This document shows positions 1-6,471 of a DNA stretch of 9,942 bases, piece after piece. The stretch's first letter is position 1. Every line of letters begins with the position of its first letter. Source of the stretch: Heteroscillospira sp050252415 (lineage in GTDB: Bacteria > Bacillota > Clostridia > Oscillospirales > Oscillospiraceae); assembly GCA_050252415.1 (NCBI GenBank), contig JBFWKZ010000091.1, positions 1-9,942 on the forward strand, in the 5' to 3' direction. Under the pieces are notes generated by a model. The model was not told where the DNA came from, ran no database searches, and saw nothing but the letters and a program-made list of their open reading frames with translations. The position numbers and the translations under genes were made by a program.

Positions 1-1
1 G

Positions 2-271
2 GAGATATACCTGAAGAGCGCAGCGAATTCTTCCTCTAAGGTCTCCGGAACCGTTCTGGCGGTGGCGACCTCGGATAAGGTCATAACCGTACTTACCGAT
101 TCAGAAAAGCTTATCTATATCGACGCATCGTCGGCAGCCTCGATTATCAATGCGAGCACGGGAAATACACTTAAGCTTTCCGCAATACCGGTAAACTCCG
201 AACTTGTTGCTTACGGAACATATGACAACTCAACGACATTTATCGCAAAATCTATCATTATCGAAGATTAG
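2..271 (+). CDS. C-terminal fragment of a probable secreted or cell-surface protein
   Basis: The frame is open from base 2 to a TAG at 269-271, so this is the last 89 codons of a gene that begins outside the window. The GTG at 62 lies inside the frame with no ribosome site in front, so it is not taken as a start. The fragment is rich in Ser, Thr, Ala and Ile/Val with alternating hydrophobic residues, and has no Cys. Its pattern (SGTVLAV, then ITVLTDSEKLIYIDASSA, then LSAIPVNSELVAYG, then AKSIIIED) resembles the small beta-barrel repeats of the DUF5666 kind found at the ends of S-layer and other surface proteins of Clostridia. That assignment is inferred from pattern alone. The next gene starts 31 nt later with its own ribosome site. 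Function and the rest of the protein are unknown. Confidence 0.7.
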   Translation, partial: EIYLKSAANSSSKVSGTVLAVATSDKVITVLTDSEKLIYIDASSAASIINASTGNTLKLSAIPVNSELVAYGTYDNSTTFIAKSIIIED

Positions 272-302
272 CACAGTTATTACAAAGAAGGAGAGGCACA
301 AA

Positions 303-1430
303 ATGGGAAACTACTTAGGAAATGATATTCCCAAGCTGGGTTTCGGCTTGATGCGTCTGCCGAAGCTGGAGAATAAAATCGACGTTGAGCAGGTAAAACG
401 AATGGTCGACTGCTTCCTCGAAAAGGGTTTTACTTATTTTGATACGGCCTATCGCTACAATAACGGGGAATCTGAGAGAGCGATCAAGGCTGCGCTGGTC
501 GACCGTTACCCGAGAGACAAGTTCCAGCTTGCGTCCAAGCTTCCGGCGTGGTCCGATGCCAACACCAAAGAGGAAGCGCAGCAGATGTTTTACACCTCGC
601 TGGAACGCACCGGGGTTGACTATTTTGACTACTACCTCCTGCACAATGTCGGCGAGGGCAGGATCGCCGCGTTTGACCGCTTTGACATCTGGAATTACCT
701 GCTTCAGAAGAAGCAAGAGGGACTGATAAAGCATCTCGGCTTTTCGTTCCACGACAAAGCGAGCGTTCTGGACGAACTTCTGACGGCGCATCCGGAGATG
801 GAGTTTGTCCAGCTCCAGATCAACTACGGCGATTGGGATGAACCCGCAGTGGAATCCCGCCTGTGCTATGAAACCGCCAGAAGACACGGCAAGCCGGTCA
901 TCATCATGGAACCGCTTAAGGGCGGCATGCTGGCTTCGCCCCCTCCCGCAGTGGCCGAGATTTTGCAAAAGGCCGAGCCAAACGCTTCTCTTGCTTCCTG
1001 GGGAATCCGCTATGCCGCTTCTCTGGAGGGAATCATCACGGTGCTCAGCGGTATGTCCAATGTGGAACAGATGGAGGACAACATCGCGTATATGCGTGAT
1101 TTCAAGCCGCTGAATGCGCAGGAACAGGCGGTTATCAGGAAAGCCCAGGCCGTTCTGAAAACGATTCCGGTAATTCCCTGTACCACCTGCCGGTATTGTA
1201 TGCCGGGCTGCCCGCAGTCGATAGCCATCCCGGGGATTTTTGAGGCAATGAACATCTACCAGGTTTACCATGATCCCAATATCGCAAAATTCAAATATAT
1301 GTGGCACACCGACGCGCAGGGACTCAGTAAAGCATCCGTCTGCGTCGAATGCGGACAATGCGAAAGCGTCTGCCCTCAGCACATCTCCATTATCGATGAA
1401 CTAAAAAAAGCCGCCTCGGCGCTGGAATAA
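303..1430 (+). CDS. Aldo/keto reductase with C-terminal 2[4Fe-4S] ferredoxin domain
   Basis: This is a 375-residue cytoplasmic oxidoreductase of the COG1453 type. The N-terminal part (about 1-285) is an aldo/keto reductase TIM barrel. It has GFGLMRLP at 13-20, the tetrad D47, Y50 (FDTAY), K79 and H114 (YYLLH), then GFSFHD at 146-151, QLQINYGDW at 170-178, EPLKGGML at 203-210, and LSGMSNVEQMEDN at 248-260, which resembles a cofactor-binding segment. The C-terminal part carries two complete CX2CX2CX3CP motifs, C293/C296/C299/C303 and C347/C350/C353/C357, expected to hold two [4Fe-4S] clusters. Such proteins probably pass electrons between a ferredoxin-like pool and a nicotinamide-dependent carbonyl reduction; the substrate cannot be read from sequence. 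The start is the ATG at 303, with AAGGAG at 288-293 and 9 nt spacing. The frame is open further upstream to 204, but that part overlaps the preceding gene and has no ribosome site. A hairpin terminator follows. Confidence 0.93.
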   Translation: MGNYLGNDIPKLGFGLMRLPKLENKIDVEQVKRMVDCFLEKGFTYFDTAYRYNNGESERAIKAALVDRYPRDKFQLASKLPAWSDANTKEEAQQMFYTSLERTGVDYFDYYLLHNVGEGRIAAFDRFDIWNYLLQKKQEGLIKHLGFSFHDKASVLDELLTAHPEMEFVQLQINYGDWDEPAVESRLCYETARRHGKPVIIMEPLKGGMLASPPPAVAEILQKAEPNASLASWGIRYAASLEGIITVLSGMSNVEQMEDNIAYMRDFKPLNAQEQAVIRKAQAVLKTIPVIPCTTCRYCMPGCPQSIAIPGIFEAMNIYQVYHDPNIAKFKYMWHTDAQGLSKASVCVECGQCESVCPQHISIIDELKKAASALE

Positions 1431-1557
1431 GTTATGCGCCGATACCTGAAGGAAAATGTGTGCCGGCGAATGTAGAGAAACCGGTTGAGCTGCGGAAAAA
1501 CTCGAGAGGGTAAAGCCCGCCTCAAGTGCGATTAACACGTTATCATACTAAATAGAA
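1431..1557. other. Unassigned spacer with weak RNA-like folding
   Basis: This stretch lies between the reductase stop and the terminator hairpin. It holds no convincing gene: the only small frame (ATG at 1434, 13 codons, MRRYLKENVCRRM) has no ribosome site. Imperfect inverted repeats occur, for example ACTCGAGAGGG (1500-1510) facing CCCGCCTCAAGT (1516-1527). It matches no riboswitch that I recognise. It may be 3' untranslated sequence or a decayed repeat. Confidence 0.3.
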
Positions 1558-1589
1558 TAGAGCGGTTTGCCGACAGGCAAACCGCTCTA
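1558..1589. terminator. Perfect 14-bp hairpin, shared terminator of converging genes
   Basis: TAGAGCGGTTTGCC at 1558-1571 and GGCAAACCGCTCTA at 1576-1589 are perfectly complementary around a GACA loop. On + the hairpin is followed by CGATTTTTATC, a short T run. On - it is followed by TTCTATTTAG, which is weaker. It lies between the stop of the aldo/keto reductase (+) and the stop of the carrier gene (-), so it probably ends transcription from both sides. Confidence 0.82.
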
Positions 1590-1638
1590 CGATTTTTATC
1601 GAATTTATCTTATACCGTGATAGAATCGGAAACCGTTC

Positions 1639-3012
1639 TTACAGGCCCACAACAATGCCAAGTGTGATTGCGACAACAGCCACAAGGCAGAGCAGACCAT
1701 ACAGAGGAATGATAAATTTAATCCACTTGGAGTATGGAATGCCGCACATGGCAACGCATGCCATTGTGGTTCCACCGGTTGGGATGATAATGTTTGTAAA
1801 ACCATCACCGTACTGATACGCAAGAATCGCAACCTGTCTGGAGATGCCGAGAATATCAGCCAGCGGCGCCATAAGCGGCATTACGATATAGGCTTGTCCG
1901 GAACCGGACGGAACGATAAAGTTGAATATGGCGTTGACCACGAACATTCCTATCGCGGAAATCGCTTTTGGAAGGTGCTGCAGAGGCATTGAGGCGTAAT
2001 GAATAATGGTGTGGATGATCTGACCATCTTTCAGCATGATCAGGATCGCGCCGGCCAGACCGACCATCAGCGCGCCATATAGGACATCCTTTGCCCCGCT
2101 CACAAAGGCTTTTGCCATATCGTTTGCCCCTTCGCGGGCAATAATGCCGGCGAGAAGCGATACGGCTAACAGGATGGCCGACAAAATATCCGTTCCCCAA
2201 TTTTTGGTGACGGCACCCCAGCCATACAAGAAGAAAGCGCCGAAGAGGGTGATGAGGATAATAATATGCGTCAGCGTAAAGCTTCCCTCAGAAATCTCTT
2301 CATTCGGATCTTCCTCATAAACGCCAATGAGTGATTTTTCCGGATTTTTTGTGATTTTTACGGCATACCACATTGTCCAGGCGATGTCCAAGCCGAGTGC
2401 GATGAAGGCAAATACCATTCTGTAGGCAGAGCCCGACATCGGTGTTACTTCCGAAATCTGCTGTGCAACCAAAACCGTAAACGCGCCCATCGATGTTGTT
2501 GCGAACCCGACCTGGTTGGGGACAAATATGACCGCCATGACCAGCAAAGGATCAAGCTTCAAGCGTTTACAGAGGACGATTCCTATGGCAATAAACGCGA
2601 TTATGGCATTCGATACGATTTGCAGGGAACCCAGAACCGCAATGGTGATCATAATTGCCGGCAAAACAAGCAGCGCTTTGTCCTTGAGCTTATTTATTGC
2701 GGCGTGGAAGGCGCCGTCGATGGCTCCGGTACTATTTATTATGCCAAAAAACCCACCGATAAGCAGGATTAGAAATATGGTGCTGGAGCCGTTTTGCAGT
2801 CCGTCGAAAGGCGCTGTAAAAAAGGCTGACAGCGACACGGGAGTTTGCGCGACGAAGTGGAAGGTTGAAGGATCAACAACATCTTTTCCGACTGAGTTTT
2901 TGTATGTGTCATAGACGCCGGCCGGAACGATATATGTCAGTATGGCGGCAATTACGATAAATGCGAACACAAAAACATAGGTATCAGGGAATTTAATCTT
3001 CTTTTTTAACAT
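1639..3012 (-). CDS. YfcC-family membrane carrier (C4-dicarboxylate/amino-acid/peptide type)
   Basis: The product is a 457-residue polytopic inner-membrane protein of the YfcC/DcuC-like group (ion transporter superfamily). The N-terminus MLKKKIKFPDTY leads into a first membrane helix ending in the family hallmark YIVPAGVYD (27-35). Further features are GGFFGIINSTGAIDGAF (86-102), LGSLQIVSNAIIAF (127-140), FVPNQVGFATTSMGAFT (163-179), FNFIVPSGSGQAYIVMPLMA (363-382) and AYQYGDGFTNIIIPTGGTT (398-416). The last two are the two matching re-entrant-type segments of the fold, rich in Pro, Gly and Ser. A charged loop (about 220-245, KNPEKSL...EEDPNEEISE) separates the two halves. YfcC relatives are annotated as carriers of C4-dicarboxylates, arginine/ornithine or peptides; this substrate is unknown. 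The ATG at 3012 is preceded by AAAGAGGTG. The longer frame to 3045 would run into the upstream gene. It starts 16 nt after the acyltransferase stop, so the two are co-transcribed. Confidence 0.9.
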   Translation of the reverse strand: MLKKKIKFPDTYVFVFAFIVIAAILTYIVPAGVYDTYKNSVGKDVVDPSTFHFVAQTPVSLSAFFTAPFDGLQNGSSTIFLILLIGGFFGIINSTGAIDGAFHAAINKLKDKALLVLPAIMITIAVLGSLQIVSNAIIAFIAIGIVLCKRLKLDPLLVMAVIFVPNQVGFATTSMGAFTVLVAQQISEVTPMSGSAYRMVFAFIALGLDIAWTMWYAVKITKNPEKSLIGVYEEDPNEEISEGSFTLTHIIILITLFGAFFLYGWGAVTKNWGTDILSAILLAVSLLAGIIAREGANDMAKAFVSGAKDVLYGALMVGLAGAILIMLKDGQIIHTIIHYASMPLQHLPKAISAIGMFVVNAIFNFIVPSGSGQAYIVMPLMAPLADILGISRQVAILAYQYGDGFTNIIIPTGGTTMACVAMCGIPYSKWIKFIIPLYGLLCLVAVVAITLGIVVGL

Positions 3013-3028
3013 ACAAATACACCTCTTT

Positions 3029-4156
3029 CTACACCAAATCTTCAAACGGCCTCACTCTTAAAAAACCATTTTTACAGGGGTTTCCAATTGAGATATCCAT
3101 CTCCAAGGTGCTGAGATTGCAAATAAAGGCGCAATCTGTCTGATGCGAATAGGGTTCTGTCTCGTCGCCATGAACGCAGATCGAGTAGGGGTAATTGCCA
3201 TGGTCCGTAAAGACCTCCATGATATCTTCTGGGGTTATGCAGCCTTTTTTATTTTTGATACCGCGCAAAAGCTTTTCGCTGCGGCCTTTTCTGACGATCG
3301 AGCTTCCCGTGTAGATACAGTGGTAAGGATAATGCGGTCGGTTGGGGTGGACATAGTGGTTGGTATGCGTGATGATGCTGTCCTGCGGATACAGGCACTC
3401 GCAATTATCATGGTCTATCTCCACATCCACAGCCTCACTGTCCCGGTAGCCGATCATGATGTTGTTGACAGCCCCATTGGGCATGCGCTGCACAGCTTCT
3501 ATGGCCTCGGCGAGATTGCGCGACTCCATAACGCCGCGGAGTACGAACTGCAGCGGGATCCCGCTAAGATTGACCGGGCCGCTTGTCGACAGGGAATTCA
3601 CGCCGCCGCCGATTCCAACCGAGTTTATGCCCATTCTGGAAATCAGTCCGGCTTCTCCGACATAGAAGACCGACGGCCTTCCGTCATCGGGTATGATAAG
3701 ATGCGCGATCAGGGAATCCATACTGATTTTAAGAAAGTCCCAGGTTTGACCGACATAGGTCGAGCTGTCCGACGTGACTTCGCCGGTAACAGCAACCGAG
3801 GTGCAGCCGGTTTGCCGCATATCGACTCCGCCGCCCAAAGGCTTTTTGGGGAGCTTAAGCAGTTCGGTCCGCGCGTTTATAACCATAATATCTTCAAAAT
3901 CGAGGCCGCTGCCATCGGCTATGCCGCGCAGCTCTTCAACATACCGGCTGTCATATTTCTCGACATTCGGCAGAAACTTCATGGCGAGTTCGCGGGCCTG
4001 CGCGTTATCGAGCCCCACGTTTTGTTGACAGAGATAGAGCATGACGTCAATGGTATTTTGTATCCTGGCCCGTGCAGCTTGGCCATGCTGCCGGCCCAGC
4101 TCGTAGGAATTGCCGCGGGAAATGACGATGGGTACGCCTTGAATATCGGTTATCAT
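3029..4156 (-). CDS. C45-family Ntn hydrolase / acyl-CoA:6-APA acyltransferase-like protein
   Basis: The product has 375 residues. The family to which it belongs (MEROPS C45, acyl-CoA:6-aminopenicillanate acyltransferase type) is made as a precursor that cuts itself before a Cys, which then becomes the N-terminal nucleophile. That Cys is C118 in QTGCTSVAVTG. Supporting motifs are ELGRQHGQAAR (19-29), DFEDIMVINARTELL (86-100), YVGQTWDF (134-141), GEAGLISRMGINSVGIGGGVNSL (167-189, cited by ends), NNIMIGYRDSEAVDVEID (231-248) and ITHTNHYVHPN (262-272). Cleavage before C118 would give chains of about 117 and 258 residues. No signal peptide is seen, so action in the cytoplasm is likely. Likely reactions are hydrolysis or transfer of an amide-linked acyl group; the natural substrate is unknown. 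The ATG at 4156 has AAAGGAGG upstream with 7 nt spacing. A TTG at 4174 in the same frame lies upstream of that ribosome site and is rejected. Confidence 0.9.
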   Translation of the reverse strand: MITDIQGVPIVISRGNSYELGRQHGQAARARIQNTIDVMLYLCQQNVGLDNAQARELAMKFLPNVEKYDSRYVEELRGIADGSGLDFEDIMVINARTELLKLPKKPLGGGVDMRQTGCTSVAVTGEVTSDSSTYVGQTWDFLKISMDSLIAHLIIPDDGRPSVFYVGEAGLISRMGINSVGIGGGVNSLSTSGPVNLSGIPLQFVLRGVMESRNLAEAIEAVQRMPNGAVNNIMIGYRDSEAVDVEIDHDNCECLYPQDSIITHTNHYVHPNRPHYPYHCIYTGSSIVRKGRSEKLLRGIKNKKGCITPEDIMEVFTDHGNYPYSICVHGDETEPYSHQTDCAFICNLSTLEMDISIGNPCKNGFLRVRPFEDLV

Positions 4157-4183
4157 TACCTCACCTCCTTTCAAAAAATTTTT

Positions 4184-4192
4184 ATTATAACA
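4184..4192 (-). promoter_or_regulatory. Extended -10 promoter for the acyltransferase-carrier operon
   Basis: Read on the - strand the bases are TGTTATAAT, an extended -10 element (TGn plus a perfect TATAAT). No good -35 hexamer stands 17 nt upstream, which fits a promoter that needs its extended -10 or an activator such as the divergent LysR protein. Transcription would start near 4177, giving a leader of about 20 nt that contains the AAAGGAGGTGA ribosome site. Confidence 0.6.
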
Positions 4193-4231
4193 TGCGCACG
4201 TTTTAATTTATATTACATCAGTCAATTAATG

Positions 4232-4260
4232 TTGTAAAATGAATGATTAGCATTTAAAAT
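4232..4260 (+). promoter_or_regulatory. Predicted promoter of the lysR-type gene
   Basis: TTGTAA (4232-4237) and TAAAAT (4255-4260) are separated by exactly 17 nt and each match the vegetative consensus at most positions. A start near 4267 would give a leader of about 30 nt before the ATG at 4299. Confidence 0.55.
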
Positions 4261-4280
4261 ATGAGTATAACAGCATATTT
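4257..4280. promoter_or_regulatory. Inverted repeat overlapping the lysR promoter, candidate operator
   Basis: AAATATG (4257-4263) and CATATTT (4274-4280) form a perfect 7-bp inverted repeat with a 10-nt spacer. It covers the end of the predicted -10 and the start point of the regulator gene. T4260 and A4272 also satisfy the loose T-N11-A form of LysR sites. The position fits negative autoregulation; AT-rich chance similarity cannot be excluded. Confidence 0.45.
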
Positions 4281-4298
4281 GAAATGGGGGAATACGGT

Positions 4299-5231
4299 AT
4301 GACATTGTATGAGATTGAAGCCTTTTTATCCGTTGCGGCCAATGGAACACTCACGAAAGCCGCGGATTCGTTGCATATCACGCAATCGGCTCTCAGCCGC
4401 AGGCTTCGGGCACTGGAAGACCAACTGGGCTACTGCGTTATTACCCGAAACAAAGGAAGGCATCAAGTTACGATTACCGAGAGGGGGCAGGCGTTTGTTC
4501 CAATAGCGCTGGATTGGATGGCGCTTTGGAATAAAACGAAGGCCCTCAGCACGGATAGTCCGAGAAGGACACTGCGCGTAGCCGCGGCGGACGGTCCGAA
4601 TATCTATGTGCTCACGCCCGTATACAAACAATTTTTGAAGAACCACCCGGATGTTGATCTCGATATACGGACCGAACACTCGGCGGAGGCCTACTCGGAT
4701 ATTGAGAAGGGCACGTTGGATATTGCGATTGCCGCAACTGCGCAGTACTCGGACCAGGCCGTTACGATGCCGGCATATAAAGAAAAAATGCTGTTCGCCT
4801 GCAATAAAAGCGCTACTTATCCAACGCCTGTACATCCGAACGATCTGGATGCTCAAAAATATATCTATTGTGCTCGCCATCTCGAATTCCAGCTTTGGTT
4901 TGAAGGTTGGTTCGGAAGCAGCAATTCGCCTGAAATCAAATGCGATCTGATTCCCCTTATGCAGGCGTTTTTGAGCCGTCAGAGCTGGACGATTATTCCG
5001 GCATCTATTGCAAAAACGCTGCTCGGTGATCCCGAGATTACATTTATACCGATGGAGTCGGCCCCGCCCGACAGAATTCTATATGCCGTCTACATTCCGT
5101 CTTTAGGCGGAAGGAATCCGCTTGCCATAGATTTTTTGAGATTGTTAGATGCTCACCTGCGGCATAACTTCGATGCCTCGGTGACGTCTCTGATCGATTT
5201 TGAAGCCCCGCCGATTATTTTGCCGGATTAA
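4299..5231 (+). CDS. LysR-family transcriptional regulator
   Basis: The product has 310 residues, a normal length for the family. Residues 1-60 form the winged helix-turn-helix: MTLYEIEAFLSVAANGTLTK, AADSLHITQSALSRRLRALE, DQLG, then a wing ending VTITERGQAF. A linker helix follows, and the effector-binding type-2 periplasmic-fold domain begins near residue 90 (TLRVAAADGPN), with DIEKGTLDIAIAATAQ at 134-149 as the usual hinge-side strand. The second ATG at 4299 is preferred because GGGGGA lies about 8 nt upstream, and because family members begin this way. The ATG at 4284 has no ribosome site. It is transcribed away from the acyltransferase-carrier operon, the classic arrangement for a LysR protein controlling its divergent neighbour. 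The effector is probably the substrate or product of that pair, which is an inference. Confidence 0.93.
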   Translation: MTLYEIEAFLSVAANGTLTKAADSLHITQSALSRRLRALEDQLGYCVITRNKGRHQVTITERGQAFVPIALDWMALWNKTKALSTDSPRRTLRVAAADGPNIYVLTPVYKQFLKNHPDVDLDIRTEHSAEAYSDIEKGTLDIAIAATAQYSDQAVTMPAYKEKMLFACNKSATYPTPVHPNDLDAQKYIYCARHLEFQLWFEGWFGSSNSPEIKCDLIPLMQAFLSRQSWTIIPASIAKTLLGDPEITFIPMESAPPDRILYAVYIPSLGGRNPLAIDFLRLLDAHLRHNFDASVTSLIDFEAPPIILPD

Positions 5232-5248
5232 ATTCGGGTGAAGGAAAT

Positions 5249-5317
5249 TTTCCGCAAAAAAGAAGATCCCGCAAACCACCGTTTTGGCGGTTCGTGGGAT
5301 CTTCTTTTTTGCGGAAA
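5249..5317. terminator. Long 32-bp inverted repeat, bidirectional terminator
   Basis: The arms 5249-5280 and 5286-5317 surround a GTTTT loop. The outer 22 bp (TTTCCGC, AAAAAAGAAGATCCC and complement) pair without error; the inner 10 bp have three or four mismatches or wobbles. Because the stem itself contains A6 on one side and T6 on the other, each strand reads as GGGATCTTCTTTTTT after the core, a good intrinsic terminator both ways. It lies between the stops of the LysR gene (+) and the MoaA-like gene (-). The arms are longer than a terminator needs. Confidence 0.8.
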
Positions 5318-5426
5318 GCGGTGGGCGATAAAACGCCCGACGGGTTTCCATAACTGTGCTTTGCGAAGGGAAACGGGGTCAAATACAGCGGAAAGCCGGA
5401 TGCTTTGTTTTTTTGTCGAGGCCGCG

Positions 5427-6266
5427 TTATTCTTCGACTATGGTGAAGTCGAAGCCTATGCCGGGACTCGGCTCAAGCGTTTTTTTAAGGGCGGCGGTGA
5501 GCGCCTGGCCGGACAGCTCCCGCAAATTTACCGTCTTGCCGTCTGAGAAGAGCCGGCCATCGGACGCGACGCGGACACGGTTCATTCCTTCGGGCGAGGC
5601 GAGACAGATCCTGCCGGTATCGCCCTTGATACGGTAGCGCCTGACGCCGTCCCGCCTATCATACAGGCTCAGGCCGGGGCGGACAGACAAGACTCTGTCG
5701 GCGGGGATAAAGCCCTCGCTGCCATGCGGCAGTTCGATAAACCACTGTTCAAAGCAGCGGCGCTTTATGATATCGGTAAAGTCATAGATCTCATCGTCGG
5801 TCACGCCCCCGATCAGGCGCGTCATAATGCGAATCAGAAAACCGATCTTTTCGGCAGCGGATATCCCTTTTAGAACGCTGCCCAGCTTGCCGCCGCCCAA
5901 AAATTCATATTTGACTTTTTGGAGGGTGTCGAGCCTGATCTCCAGGAGCCCCACTCCGGTACCTTTGAGCGCTGCGGATATGCTGCGGAGCTGAGCACCG
6001 CCGGTTGAGATGCCAAACTCATTATAGTCGCGTAAGCGGCCGATATCGTAGCAGATATCGAGAATATCCGCACGTAGCAGCGGTTCGGTACCGGTGAGGA
6101 TGATGCGGTGGAAGCCGGCCTCGGCCGCCGACTCCGCAATGGCGACCAGCTCGTCGGCGCATATATCTTCAGACGGCGGAAACTGCGGATAGAGCACATT
6201 TGCATAAGGTTTTCCTGTGACGGAAAGCTCAAGTATCGGACCGTCAAGCGCCGAAAGACCGGCCAT
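5427..6266 (-). CDS. MoaA-like protein lacking both Fe-S cluster motifs
   Basis: The product has 279 residues; true MoaA (GTP 3',8-cyclase, molybdenum cofactor step 1) has about 320-340. The layout follows MoaA: ILELSVTGKP at 11-20 for the (R)ISVTDRC strand, HRIILTGTEPLLRADIL at 53-69 for the GGEPLLR motif, LEIRLDTLQKVKYEFLGGGK at 108-127 for the SLDTL segment, GISAAEKIGF at 134-143, TDDEIYDF at 156-163, and NRVRVASDGRLFSDG at 229-243 for the C-terminal NRxR block. The three radical-SAM cysteines are replaced by P20, V24 and P27. The C-terminal cluster cysteines are also absent, with M228 in place of the Cys before NR. The only cysteines are C35, C72, C171 and C221. It therefore cannot bind either cluster as MoaA does and should not be annotated as an active cyclase. 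The frame is intact and ends normally, so it is probably a functional non-enzyme relative or a new activity. The ATG at 6266 has a GGGGGGA ribosome site; the frame is open further upstream without one. Confidence 0.8.
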   Translation of the reverse strand: MAGLSALDGPILELSVTGKPYANVLYPQFPPSEDICADELVAIAESAAEAGFHRIILTGTEPLLRADILDICYDIGRLRDYNEFGISTGGAQLRSISAALKGTGVGLLEIRLDTLQKVKYEFLGGGKLGSVLKGISAAEKIGFLIRIMTRLIGGVTDDEIYDFTDIIKRRCFEQWFIELPHGSEGFIPADRVLSVRPGLSLYDRRDGVRRYRIKGDTGRICLASPEGMNRVRVASDGRLFSDGKTVNLRELSGQALTAALKKTLEPSPGIGFDFTIVEE

Positions 6267-6327
6267 AGGTATCCCCCCAATAAATACTAAAATAGTGTCC
6301 ACTGAACAAATGTGTTTCGCTAAGCGC

Positions 6328-6381
6328 ATTTGCAAAAGAGCAAATTTTGCCCTTTTTGACAGTAAAACAGGTCTGTTTTAC
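6328..6381. promoter_or_regulatory. Pair of inverted repeats upstream of the MoaA-like gene
   Basis: GTAAAACAG (6362-6370) and CTGTTTTAC (6373-6381) form a perfect 9-bp inverted repeat with a 2-nt centre. That is too tight for a normal RNA loop and more like a DNA-binding site. Nearby, ATTTGC (6328-6333) and GCAAAT (6340-6345) form a 6-bp repeat around AAAAGA, overlapping a second pair GCAAAA/TTTTGC (6332-6350). They lie about 60-115 bp upstream of the MoaA-like start and downstream of the ATPase stop. The 205-bp gap 6267-6471 is AT-rich and holds no gene. A possible - strand promoter (TTGTTC, 17 nt, TATTTA) ends near the ribosome site but is weak. Confidence 0.4.
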
Positions 6382-6471
6382 CGTTTTAAATTGATTAACG
6401 TCTGAATAAACCAAAAATGATACATAAGTATGACTGCGGTTATTTTAGCATTTTAAATCGGAATGGTCAAC

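Noticed and set aside
204..302. Upstream extension of the aldo/keto reductase frame to an ATG-like start at 204
   Set aside because: It overlaps the end of the preceding gene, has no ribosome site, and adds residues unlike the family; the ATG at 303 has an ideal AAGGAG.
315..1382. Long open frame on the - strand opposite the aldo/keto reductase
   Set aside because: It is an antisense shadow of a clearly conserved gene; its composition (Arg- and His-rich) and lack of a ribosome site fit that.
3143..4237. Long open frame on the + strand opposite the acyltransferase
   Set aside because: The - strand frame has family motifs, a strong ribosome site and a promoter; the + frame has none of these.
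5427..6266. Annotation as an active GTP 3',8-cyclase or radical SAM enzyme
   Set aside because: All cluster-binding cysteines are missing, so the name MoaA would imply an activity the sequence does not support.
5427..6266. Calling the MoaA-like gene a pseudogene
   Set aside because: The frame is uninterrupted, with good start signals, a normal stop and retained core motifs outside the cluster sites.
6362..6381. The 20-bp palindrome as an intrinsic terminator for the metal operon
   Set aside because: The 2-nt centre, AT-rich stem and lack of a T run on the - strand make it a poor terminator.
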